Source: Betaproteobacteria bacterium
GTDB taxonomy: Bacteria; Pseudomonadota; Gammaproteobacteria; Burkholderiales; Burkholderiaceae_C
DNA length: 5,522 bases
Direction of reading: 5' to 3'
Assembly: GCA_009927195.1 (NCBI GenBank)
Contig: RFNL01000110.1
Location: 1 to 5,522, forward strand
Under the pieces are notes generated by a model. That model searched no databases. It was not told the origin of the DNA and saw only the letters and a program-made list of their open reading frames with translations. The translations under genes were made by a program, and so were the position numbers. Of the stretch, positions 1 through 5,522 are shown one piece after another; position 1 is the first letter of the stretch; each line of letters begins with the position of its first letter.

Positions 1-706
1 CGCTTTGCAGTCCATTCCTTTGCTTTTCAAAACATGGGAAGAGGTGGACTATGTTCGAGAAAAAATGCGAGCTTCCTTGGAGAAAAAGTTTTTCGACCGG
101 GGATTCATTGTGTTGGCCTGGGGTGATGCGGGATGGGTCCGGTTCTTTTCCAAAGATCCATTGATGCGACCAGATGATTTTAAAAAAATGAAATTCTTTT
201 CTTTTGCCGGTGAAAACGAGCAGCAAGAAATCATGAAAAGCCTGGGCTTTACCCCCATACCTTTGGAGACCAACGACATATTGCCTTCCCTTCAAACCGG
301 CATGATCAATGTGGTTCCTTCTACACCTTACTTCGCCTTGGCCACACAGATTTACAGCAAAGTTCCCCATATGCTGGAACTCAACTGGGCGCCAGTGGTG
401 GGTGCATTGGTGGTGACGCAAAAGGCTTGGAATGACATGAGCCCAGCTGGCCAGCAAGCCTTGCGAGCAGCGGGTGAAAAAGCAGGCATCCAAATTCGAA
501 ACAAAGCCAGACAAGAGGTCGATGAAGCGGTTCAGGCCATGGAAAAAAGAGGCTTGGCAGTTCAAAAACCCAATGCAGAGCAGTTGAAAGATTGGCAAGA
601 ATTGGCAGACAAGTTGTATCCACGCATTCGAGGTACTTTGGTTCCTGCTGAGACTTTTGATGAGGTTTTTCTGCATATCAAAGCCTTCAGGTCAGGCCGT
701 AAGTGA
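1..706 (+). CDS. dctP: TRAP transporter solute-binding protein, DctP family (5'-truncated by window edge)
   Basis: This is the periplasmic binding protein of a tripartite ATP-independent periplasmic (TRAP) transporter, which captures a solute and delivers it to the membrane permease encoded next. The frame is open from base 2, so the gene starts upstream; about 234 codons remain of the usual 320-340, and the signal peptide and first lobe are missing. The visible part matches the DctP C-terminal half: the segment after DDFKKMK, then LGFTPIPLETNDILPSLQTG (the conserved 'ALQTG' strand-helix), then PVVGALVVTQKAWNDMSP, followed by a charged helical tail. Where most family members have Lys-x-Arg, with the Arg binding the substrate carboxylate, this protein has Lys-Phe-Phe (bases 191-199), so a typical dicarboxylate or sialate ligand is doubtful. 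The stop codon overlaps the start of the permease gene by 4 bp, supporting one operon. The family call is secure; the substrate is unknown. Confidence 0.9.
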   Translation, partial: ALQSIPLLFKTWEEVDYVREKMRASLEKKFFDRGFIVLAWGDAGWVRFFSKDPLMRPDDFKKMKFFSFAGENEQQEIMKSLGFTPIPLETNDILPSLQTGMINVVPSTPYFALATQIYSKVPHMLELNWAPVVGALVVTQKAWNDMSPAGQQALRAAGEKAGIQIRNKARQEVDEAVQAMEKRGLAVQKPNAEQLKDWQELADKLYPRIRGTLVPAETFDEVFLHIKAFRSGRK

Positions 707-2484
707 AGCGCCTGACCTTGCGCTTGAACGAGGTTCTGGCCTGCATGGCGCTGCTGCTGATGGTTGCCATACCCTTGGTTGAAATGGTGGCCCGACCCAT
801 GATTGGCAGTGGTTTCGACAATGCCCCATTGTTCGTCCAACACATGGGCTTGGTTTTGGCAATGTGCGGCGCGGTCGTTGCCCAGCGCAATGGTCATTTG
901 ACAAGTTTGGGCAACTTAATGAAGCATGGTGGCAATTTTGCCCATCTGGCTTCTGGATTGATTTGTGGATTTCTAACCTGGTCGAGCTGGCAGTTCGTTA
1001 CCTCTGAAATCGCATCCCCCAAAATGTTGGCGTATGGCATACCTGTCTGGTGGGTGCAAATGGTCATGCCACTGGGTTTTGCCTTTTTGGGTTTTGGCTT
1101 GGCTCATAGAGTGCATCCTGAAAACCTCGCAAAAGTGGTCATTCCACTTCTTTGGCCGATAGCTGGATTTGCCCTGGCCGCTGTTTTGGACGGTGAGCCA
1201 ACCCCATCGTGGCCGTGTCTGCTGGTTGTATGGACCGCGTTGATTTTGGGTGCACCGATTTTTGCAGTTTTGGGGGGGGTGGCCTTGGCATTCTTCATGA
1301 ACGATGGTTTGCCCATGGCTTCGCTGGCCTTGTCTCAGTATCAGATGACGGTGAACCCCTCACTGCCTGCCTTGCCCTTGTTCACGCTGGCAGGCTTGTT
1401 GTTTGCAAAAACAGGCGCCGTCCATCGTTTGGGCGCGGTGTTTCTGTCTATTTTTGGTCAGGGCATGGTGGGTACCGTAGTGGCAGCTACGATTTTGTGC
1501 TCTTTTTTCACCGCATTCACCGGTGGCAGTGGCGTGACCATATTGGCTTTGGGGGGCTTGTTATTGCCTTTGCTGCGCAATTGCGGCTATCCGGAAAATC
1601 GAGGGATCAGTTTGGTGACCAGTGCCAGTGCTTTGGGTGTTTTGTTGGCCCCATCGGTGCCCTTGATCATGTACGCCATCATTGCCCGCGTTCCCATAAA
1701 CACCATGTTTTTGGCCGGCTTGGTGCCGGCGGGCATCATGGTATTGAGCCTATTGATCTTCGGTGGTTTTTGGCTGAAAAGTGAAAAAGCAGTGCCTGAT
1801 CTTGCGCAAACCGTCGGAGCGATACCCGCAATTTGGATGGCCAAGTGGGAAATTTTGGCCCCGGTGGTGGCCATTGGCGCTTTGATCAGCGGATTGGCCA
1901 CCCCCACGGAAAGTGCAGCCATCACCGCCGCCTATGCGATGGTGACCCTGGCCCTCATACACCGCGAATTGACCTGGAAATCCTTGGCTGAGTGTTTATC
2001 CCAGTGTGCACAAATCATTGGTGGGGTGATCTTGATCTTGGGGCTGGCTTTGGGCTTGACCAATTACTTGGTGGATGCAGGAATTCCAGATGCATTGATC
2101 GATGGTTTTCAGCAAATCACGCGGAATAAATATGTTTTTTTGTTGGCACTGAATGTTTTTTTATTTTTCGCCGGCGCTTTGATTGAAATTTATGCGGCAA
2201 TCGTGGTGTTGGTTCCATTGCTGCTCCCTGTGGCCATGAGTTACGGCATCGATCCCGTTCACTTTGGGATTATTTTTTTGGCCAACATGGAGATGGGTTT
2301 CATATGTCCCCCTGCGGGCATGAATATTTTCTTTGCTTCGGCGATTTTCAAAAGACCCATGCGCCAGGTGGCGGTTTCAGTCCTTCCAGCATTGCTGGCC
2401 ATCTTCGTGGGAACCTTGTTGATCTCTTGGTTGCCACTGCTCGCATTGGGTTTACCAACATTTTTCAATGCTTCATTAAATTGA
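703..2484 (+). CDS. TRAP transporter fused permease, DctQ-DctM (small plus large subunit)
   Basis: This 593-residue inner-membrane protein is the ion-coupled permease of the TRAP system. Residues about 1-140 form a DctQ-like small subunit with roughly four hydrophobic helices (about 10-30, 43-60, 80-100, 115-135). A connecting helix near 144-162 leads into a DctM-like large subunit of about 430 residues. DctM hallmarks seen are LPLFTLAGLLFAKTG (224-238), the glycine/serine-rich FTGGSGVTILALGGLLLP (272-289), LLAPSVPLIMYA (314-325), GLATPTESAAI (397-407), and the C-terminal YGIDPVHFGII and CPPAGMNIFFAS segments (514-524, 535-546). The GTG start lies in a GTGA overlap with the binding-protein stop, with a short AGG about 6 bases upstream, indicating translational coupling. 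Fused QM permeases are known, for example in sialic acid TRAP systems, and are usually less common than split ones. The start at GTG gives a basic N-terminus before the first helix, as expected. An eight-G run lies inside the gene at 1272-1279. Confidence 0.93.
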   Translation: MKRLTLRLNEVLACMALLLMVAIPLVEMVARPMIGSGFDNAPLFVQHMGLVLAMCGAVVAQRNGHLTSLGNLMKHGGNFAHLASGLICGFLTWSSWQFVTSEIASPKMLAYGIPVWWVQMVMPLGFAFLGFGLAHRVHPENLAKVVIPLLWPIAGFALAAVLDGEPTPSWPCLLVVWTALILGAPIFAVLGGVALAFFMNDGLPMASLALSQYQMTVNPSLPALPLFTLAGLLFAKTGAVHRLGAVFLSIFGQGMVGTVVAATILCSFFTAFTGGSGVTILALGGLLLPLLRNCGYPENRGISLVTSASALGVLLAPSVPLIMYAIIARVPINTMFLAGLVPAGIMVLSLLIFGGFWLKSEKAVPDLAQTVGAIPAIWMAKWEILAPVVAIGALISGLATPTESAAITAAYAMVTLALIHRELTWKSLAECLSQCAQIIGGVILILGLALGLTNYLVDAGIPDALIDGFQQITRNKYVFLLALNVFLFFAGALIEIYAAIVVLVPLLLPVAMSYGIDPVHFGIIFLANMEMGFICPPAGMNIFFASAIFKRPMRQVAVSVLPALLAIFVGTLLISWLPLLALGLPTFFNASLN

Positions 2485-2521
2485 AACAACCTATGCCCAT
2501 GATCCATTGAACATTTTTATC

Positions 2522-2526
2522 AGGAG
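2522..2526 (+). promoter_or_regulatory. Shine-Dalgarno site of the phytase-like gene
   Basis: AGGAG lies six bases before the ATG at 2533. This fixes the start at the first methionine rather than the in-frame ATG three codons later, and gives a complete signal peptide. I see no convincing promoter in the 48-bp gap after the permease gene, so the site may serve a message that begins upstream. Confidence 0.8.
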
Positions 2527-2532
2527 TTATCA

Positions 2533-3879
2533 ATGTCTCAAATGTCCAGGTTGATATCTTTGTGGGGTGTCTGGTTCGTGTCGGTAGCCGCATTTGCGCA
2601 GGTGGAGTTCAAAGCCGAACTCACTGCCCACGCTTTCTTACCGGCCCAAACGTTTATTTCGGCGCCCAAAGATGCGCCCATGAATTTGAAGAGCAGCGGT
2701 AAATTCACCACGGGTAAGCGCATTGAAAATTTGAACAGCGTGGAGGGCACCTCTTTTGATCGTCCCACAGGTGTTCGCTTGCCTTTCAAAGGGCAACCCA
2801 TTCAAGGACATTCCGGTATCAAAAAAATGCCCGATGGGACTTTTTGGCTGCTGACCGATAACGGCGCAGGTTCTAAAGCCAATTCACCCGACTTCATGCT
2901 GTACTTGAATCAATACAAAGTTGATTTCAAAAACAATCAATTCACCAGACTGCGTACGATTTTTCTGCACGATCCAGACAAAAAAGTCCCATTTCATATC
3001 GTGACCGAAGGCACGGCCAAGCGTTATCTGACTGGCGCTGACTTTGACATTGAAAGTTTTCAGTTTGCGGATGGAGCCCTTTGGGTGGCTGATGAATTTG
3101 GTCCGTTTTTGATCAAGGCGAATATGAATGGCAAGGTGTTGGCCGTTTATGAAACCCTGGTCGACGGCAAGTTGGTTCGCTCACCCGATCACCCCGCCGT
3201 GATCATGCCACCTGTTCCAACCGCCACCTCCCCATTTCAAGTTCGGCGCTCTAAAGGTTACGAGGGCATGGCAGTCTCTAAGGACGGCAGCAAACTGTAT
3301 GCTCTGCTCGAGGGTGCTCTGTGGGACGATCAGGCCAAAGCCTATGAAATGTTGGATGGCAAGCAGTATTTGCGTATTTTGGAGTTTGATGTGAAGTCAA
3401 GCCAATGGACCGGACGCCACTGGAAATATGTGATGGAAGCAAACCATCATGCCATTGGCGACTTCAATATGATTGATGAAACGACTGCTTTGATCATTGA
3501 AAGAGATAACGGCGAAGGCGTTCCCAGCCGCGCCTGCTCCGAGGGTAAGAAGACCGATTGTTTTCATGATTTGCCTAAATTCAAAAGGGTCTACAAAATT
3601 GAAATGAGCGAAATGAATGTCAATGGCGCAGTGCGCAAAGTTTCGTATGTGGATTTGCTCAACATTGCTGATCCGCAAAAAATTGCACGCAAGCCTTTGG
3701 AAAATGGGGTATTTGTTTTTCCTTTTTTCACCATTGAAAACGTGGATGTGATTGATGACCACCACATCATCGTGGGCAACGACAACAATTTACCTTTTTC
3801 AAGCAGCAGAGAGCCCAATAAGGCTGATGACAACGAGCTGATTATTTTGCATGTGGGTGAATTTTTGAGCAGCCGATGA
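2533..3879 (+). CDS. Secreted phytase-like esterase-family protein (PF13449 type)
   Basis: This 448-residue exported protein belongs to the group annotated as 'esterase-like activity of phytase', a predicted beta-propeller-like fold whose members are thought to hydrolyse esters or phosphoesters outside the cytoplasm; the substrate is rarely known. The N-terminus is a Sec signal peptide with a hydrophobic core (about 7-20) and a likely signal peptidase I site after Ala-Phe-Ala (residue 22). Family-like segments follow in order: GHSGIKKMPDGTFWLLTDNG (92-111), DFDIESF with LWVADEFGPFLIKA (170-196), KGYEGMAVSKDGSKLYALLEG (241-261, one repeat-like blade), HAIGDFNMID with LIIERDNGEG (306-329), and NVDVIDDHHIIVGNDNN near the C-terminus (403-419). 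Cys335 and Cys343 could form a disulfide after export. Its position 48 bp after the TRAP permease suggests the same operon, perhaps releasing a solute that the transporter then imports, which is inference. The family call is firm; enzyme activity is not shown by sequence alone. Confidence 0.85.
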   Translation: MSQMSRLISLWGVWFVSVAAFAQVEFKAELTAHAFLPAQTFISAPKDAPMNLKSSGKFTTGKRIENLNSVEGTSFDRPTGVRLPFKGQPIQGHSGIKKMPDGTFWLLTDNGAGSKANSPDFMLYLNQYKVDFKNNQFTRLRTIFLHDPDKKVPFHIVTEGTAKRYLTGADFDIESFQFADGALWVADEFGPFLIKANMNGKVLAVYETLVDGKLVRSPDHPAVIMPPVPTATSPFQVRRSKGYEGMAVSKDGSKLYALLEGALWDDQAKAYEMLDGKQYLRILEFDVKSSQWTGRHWKYVMEANHHAIGDFNMIDETTALIIERDNGEGVPSRACSEGKKTDCFHDLPKFKRVYKIEMSEMNVNGAVRKVSYVDLLNIADPQKIARKPLENGVFVFPFFTIENVDVIDDHHIIVGNDNNLPFSSSREPNKADDNELIILHVGEFLSSR

Positions 3880-3917
3880 TTGTGGTGATTCGGCGGATGG
3901 AAGTTTGGGTGATCAGT

Positions 3918-3940
3918 CTCGTGCAAGACGCCTTGACGAG
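3918..3940 (+). terminator. Possible terminator hairpin after the phytase-like gene
   Basis: CTCGT-G-CAAG (3918-3927) can pair with CTTG-ACGAG (3932-3940) around a four-base ACGC loop: nine base pairs with one bulged G. The stem is followed only by CTTTACC, so the U-tract is weak. It sits 38 bp after the stop of the phytase-like gene and 50 bp before the HD-oxygenase gene, at the boundary between the TRAP/phytase-like and phosphonate gene groups. It could be an inefficient intrinsic terminator, an mRNA 3'-end structure, or chance. Confidence 0.35.
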
Positions 3941-3990
3941 CTTTACCGCCCTCAAAACCTTTTGCTAAGTTTGGATGGGATGAATGACGG

Positions 3991-4542
3991 ATGGCTCTCA
4001 CAATCAACGATATTGAACACATTTTTGCGCATCGCGGGCACGAACAATATGCGGGCGATCCAGTCTCCATGCTGGAACATGCCCTGCAGTCGGCCCATTT
4101 GGCCGAGTTGGAAGATGCTGGCGATGAATTGATCACCGCTGCTTTGTTGCATGATCTGGGCCATCTTTTGCACGATATGCCGGGATCTCCCAGTGCCGAT
4201 GGGATTGACGATGTGCACCAATTTCGCGTGGTGCCTTTTTTCCGCGGTTTGTTTCCTAAGACAGTGATTGATGCGGTGCAATGGCATGTGGATGCCAAAA
4301 GGTATTTGTGCGCGATTGAACCGGCCTACCATGGCGGACTGTCTGTGGACTCCAAACGCAGTTTGCAACTGCAAGGGGGTATTTTCAGTTCGGATCAGGC
4401 CCAGGCTTTTATCAACCAAGACGGCGCACCGGAAGCGGTTCGTTTGCGCCGCTGGGACGATAAGGCCAAACAAGCGGGTCGACCCACTCCAAACCTGCAT
4501 CACTTTTTGCACCATGTACGCCGTTGCGCCCTGAAGCATTGA
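3991..4542 (+). CDS. phnZ: PhnZ/TmpB-type HD-domain mixed-valent diiron oxygenase (phosphonate C-P cleavage)
   Basis: This 183-residue cytoplasmic protein belongs to the phosphonate-associated HD-domain family (TIGR03276 type). Characterised members use an Fe(II)/Fe(III) pair and O2 to cleave the C-P bond of 1-hydroxy-2-aminoethylphosphonate (PhnZ, giving glycine and phosphate) or its N-trimethyl analogue (TmpB, giving glycine betaine). Predicted metal ligands are His30, His54-Asp55 (in ALLHDLGH), His76, His99 and Asp156; their spacing is almost that of PhnZ as I recall it (34, 58, 59, 80, 104, 161). Predicted phosphonate-contact residues are also in place: His58, Lys103 (DAKRY), Ser121 and Arg153 (RLRRWDD). 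Tyr20 matches the PhnZ Tyr24 lid residue, but Asp23 stands where PhnZ has Glu27. The ATG follows an in-frame TGA at 3985 and a loose GGGA ten bases upstream. The neighbouring phnC supports the role. Automated pipelines often call such proteins phosphohydrolases; the conserved residues argue against that. The exact aminophosphonate is undecided. Confidence 0.88.
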   Translation: MALTINDIEHIFAHRGHEQYAGDPVSMLEHALQSAHLAELEDAGDELITAALLHDLGHLLHDMPGSPSADGIDDVHQFRVVPFFRGLFPKTVIDAVQWHVDAKRYLCAIEPAYHGGLSVDSKRSLQLQGGIFSSDQAQAFINQDGAPEAVRLRRWDDKAKQAGRPTPNLHHFLHHVRRCALKH

Positions 4543-4576
4543 GATGGCCCGGATACCTAAGGTGGAACTGGGGGAG

Positions 4577-4607
4577 CCATGCCCTGTGGGGTCTTTGGGG
4601 GGCGTGG
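4577..4607 (+). other. Stem-loop between the HD oxygenase gene and phnC
   Basis: CCATGCCC (4577-4584) can pair with GGGCGTGG (4600-4607): eight base pairs including one G-U wobble, GC-rich, with a 15-base loop. No T-run follows, so it is not a classical intrinsic terminator. Lying 34 bp after the HD-oxygenase stop and 10 bp before the putative Pho box, it could protect the upstream mRNA 3' end or end transcription with Rho. A second weaker pairing, TTGGG/CCCAA (4595-4614), is mutually exclusive with it. Confidence 0.3.
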
Positions 4608-4617
4608 AACCCAACAC

Positions 4618-4651
4618 TTGTCACACATTGGTCATGAATTCGTCGCATGAT
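4618..4651 (+). promoter_or_regulatory. Putative Pho box (PhoB site) and -10 element for phnC
   Basis: Three direct-repeat units with an exact 11-base period are visible: TTGTCAC at 4618-4624, TGGTCAT at 4629-4635 and TCGTCGC at 4640-4646, each followed by a mostly A/T four-base spacer (ACAT, GAAT, ATGA). The known Pho box is built from 7-base CTGTCAT-like units plus 4 AT-rich bases, so the architecture fits, with GTC kept in every unit. CATGAT at 4646-4651 matches four of six -10 bases and begins 10 bases after the first two units, the spacing usual in PhoB-activated promoters, where the box replaces the -35. Transcription would start near 4658. The gene downstream is a phosphonate transporter ATPase, a typical Pho regulon member. 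The units are degenerate, so this remains a prediction. Confidence 0.6.
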
Positions 4652-4675
4652 GCTTGGTTACATCAAATGCATTGA

Positions 4676-5503
4676 ATGAATACATCTGAGCAAGTCACCC
4701 GAATGGGATTGGAGATTGAAAATATTTCCAAATCGTTTGAACATGGTGCGCTGGCCTTAAACAAGACGAGTTTCACCATCCAACCTGGCGAAATGGTCGC
4801 TTTGATAGGCGCCTCGGGTTCGGGCAAGTCCACTTTGTTGCGGCATGTTGCTGGCTTTTTGCCGGCCAATACAGGCAGTGGTTGCATTCGCGTGGGGTCA
4901 CATACCGTTCAAAACAATGGTCAAGTCCATCGGCGAATTCGCAGCATTCGATCCGACATAGGTTTTATTTTTCAACAATTTAATTTGGTGGGTCGCCTCA
5001 ACGTGTTGACCAATGTGTTGACAGGCATGCTGCCCAGGGTTCCTTTGTGGCGCAGTTTGATCGGGCGTTTCACCAACTCTGAGCAACAAGAGGCTTTTGA
5101 CGCTTTGCGGATGGTTGGCATTGAAGAATTGGCCTACCAGCGTGCCAGTACCTTGTCGGGTGGTCAGCAACAAAGGGTGGCCATTGCGCGTTGCATGTTG
5201 CAACATGCCAAAGTCATACTGGCCGATGAACCCATTGCCTCCCTGGACCCAGAGAGTGCGCGAACCGTGATGGATTTGCTGGCCAAAATCAACCAAGCGC
5301 ATGGCATCACGGTTTTGGTATCACTGCATCAAGTGCAATTTGCCCGCCGATACTGCGCTCGCACCATTGCGCTTCGGATGGGCGAGGTGATTTATGACGG
5401 TCCCTCAACCGAACTTACGGCTCAGCATTTGCGCAACCTCTACGGTGTCGATGTGAATGAGTTATTGGACGGCACCGAAAGCCTTGATCTGGAGCCGGTT
5501 TGA
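4676..5503 (+). CDS. phnC: Phosphonate ABC transporter ATP-binding protein PhnC
   Basis: This is the cytoplasmic ATPase that powers import of phosphonates through PhnE, with PhnD as the periplasmic binding protein. All ABC motifs are intact in the 275 residues: Walker A GASGSGKST (45-53), Q-loop Gln100 inside the PhnC-typical FIFQQFNLVGRL (97-108), signature LSGGQQQ (160-166), Walker B VILADEP (180-186), D-loop SLDP (189-192) and H-loop His218. The insert NVLTGMLPRVPLWRSL (113-128) and the YGVDVNELL tail are also typical of PhnC rather than of general amino-acid or lipoprotein ABC ATPases. The start is uncertain: the first ATG directly follows an in-frame TGA and has no clear Shine-Dalgarno site, while Met10 (base 4703) aligns better with the usual family N-terminus. 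The length is slightly above the roughly 260 residues common in the family. The gene sits behind a putative Pho box, so induction under phosphate limitation is likely. The substrate range cannot be read from the ATPase. Confidence 0.92.
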   Translation: MNTSEQVTRMGLEIENISKSFEHGALALNKTSFTIQPGEMVALIGASGSGKSTLLRHVAGFLPANTGSGCIRVGSHTVQNNGQVHRRIRSIRSDIGFIFQQFNLVGRLNVLTNVLTGMLPRVPLWRSLIGRFTNSEQQEAFDALRMVGIEELAYQRASTLSGGQQQRVAIARCMLQHAKVILADEPIASLDPESARTVMDLLAKINQAHGITVLVSLHQVQFARRYCARTIALRMGEVIYDGPSTELTAQHLRNLYGVDVNELLDGTESLDLEPV

Positions 5504-5522
5504 TTGCCCCTTTGCCCATTGA
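5500..5522 (+). other. Possible start of a further coupled gene (window edge)
   Basis: A TTG at 5500-5502 overlaps the phnC stop (TTGA), and the frame stays open for the remaining seven codons (reads L/M-I-A-P-L-P-I). phnC is commonly followed by phnD or phnE, so a coupled permease or binding-protein gene may begin here, but 23 bases are too few to identify it and another start beyond the edge is equally possible. Confidence 0.2.

Noticed and set aside
1209..1784. A 191-codon + strand frame inside the TRAP permease gene
   Set aside because: It is an out-of-frame overlap with conserved DctM segments; the translation is Gly, Cys and His rich with no domain.
2130..2170. T-rich runs in the permease gene as a possible terminator or transferred patch
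   Set aside because: They encode Phe and Leu of a conserved transmembrane segment and no hairpin precedes them.
2481..2520. A promoter in the gap before the phytase-like gene (TTGAAA at 2481)
   Set aside because: No -10-like hexamer lies at a usable distance; only the ribosome-binding site is convincing.
3933..3961. TTGACG as a -35 element for the HD-oxygenase gene
   Set aside because: No hexamer at 15-19 bp downstream resembles TATAAT, and the TTGACG is part of the hairpin 3' arm.
3591..4298. A 235-codon open frame on the minus strand across the end of the phytase-like gene and the HD-oxygenase gene
   Set aside because: It lies opposite two well-supported genes, its translation is rich in Ser, Cys, His and Pro with no recognisable domain, and it has no ribosome-binding site that I can see.
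3991..4542. Calling the HD protein a generic phosphohydrolase or nucleotidase
   Set aside because: The extra ligands His76 and His99, the Tyr20 lid and the Lys103/Ser121/Arg153 phosphonate contacts, plus the adjacent phnC, fit the mixed-valent diiron oxygenase branch instead.
3952..4617. A 221-codon minus-strand open frame covering the HD-oxygenase gene
   Set aside because: It is antisense to a gene with conserved metal ligands; the translation resembles no family and looks like a codon-bias shadow.

Overview
The window is a five-gene stretch, all on the + strand, from a Gram-negative, probably proteobacterial, chromosome. Moderate GC, heavy use of TTG for leucine, TRAP and PhnC-type transporters and an exported protein with a Sec signal peptide suggest a betaproteobacterium of the Burkholderiales type. 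That placement is an inference from style and gene content; no rRNA or other marker is present.

Left half (1-3879): the 3' two-thirds of a TRAP-transporter solute-binding protein gene (dctP type) overlaps by 4 bp (GTGA) with a gene for a fused small-plus-large TRAP permease (DctQ-DctM fusion). After a 48-bp gap with a good Shine-Dalgarno site comes a secreted phytase-like esterase-family protein (PF13449 type). The spacing suggests that all three are co-transcribed. The TRAP substrate is not known; the binding protein lacks the usual carboxylate-binding arginine.

Right half (3991-5522): a PhnZ/TmpB-type HD-domain mixed-valent diiron oxygenase, which oxidatively cleaves C-P bonds in alpha-hydroxylated aminophosphonates, is followed by phnC, the ATPase of a phosphonate ABC importer. 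The 133 bp between them carry a stem-loop and then a three-unit, 11-bp-period direct repeat resembling a PhoB-binding Pho box, with a -10-like hexamer 10 bp beyond the first two units. phnC (and whatever follows) is therefore probably induced by phosphate starvation. The window ends 19 bp after phnC, and another gene may start in a TTGA overlap with its stop codon.

Taken together, the right half is a phosphonate-scavenging locus: import through PhnC plus permease and binding protein outside the window, then C-P cleavage by the HD oxygenase. The 2-oxoglutarate-dependent hydroxylase partner (PhnY or TmpA) that must act before it is not in the window. The phytase-like protein could belong to the same phosphorus-acquisition theme, but that link rests on proximity alone. 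There is no sign of a mobile element, CRISPR array, tRNA or rRNA. Apart from the possible Pho box, the signals are largely those of known families.
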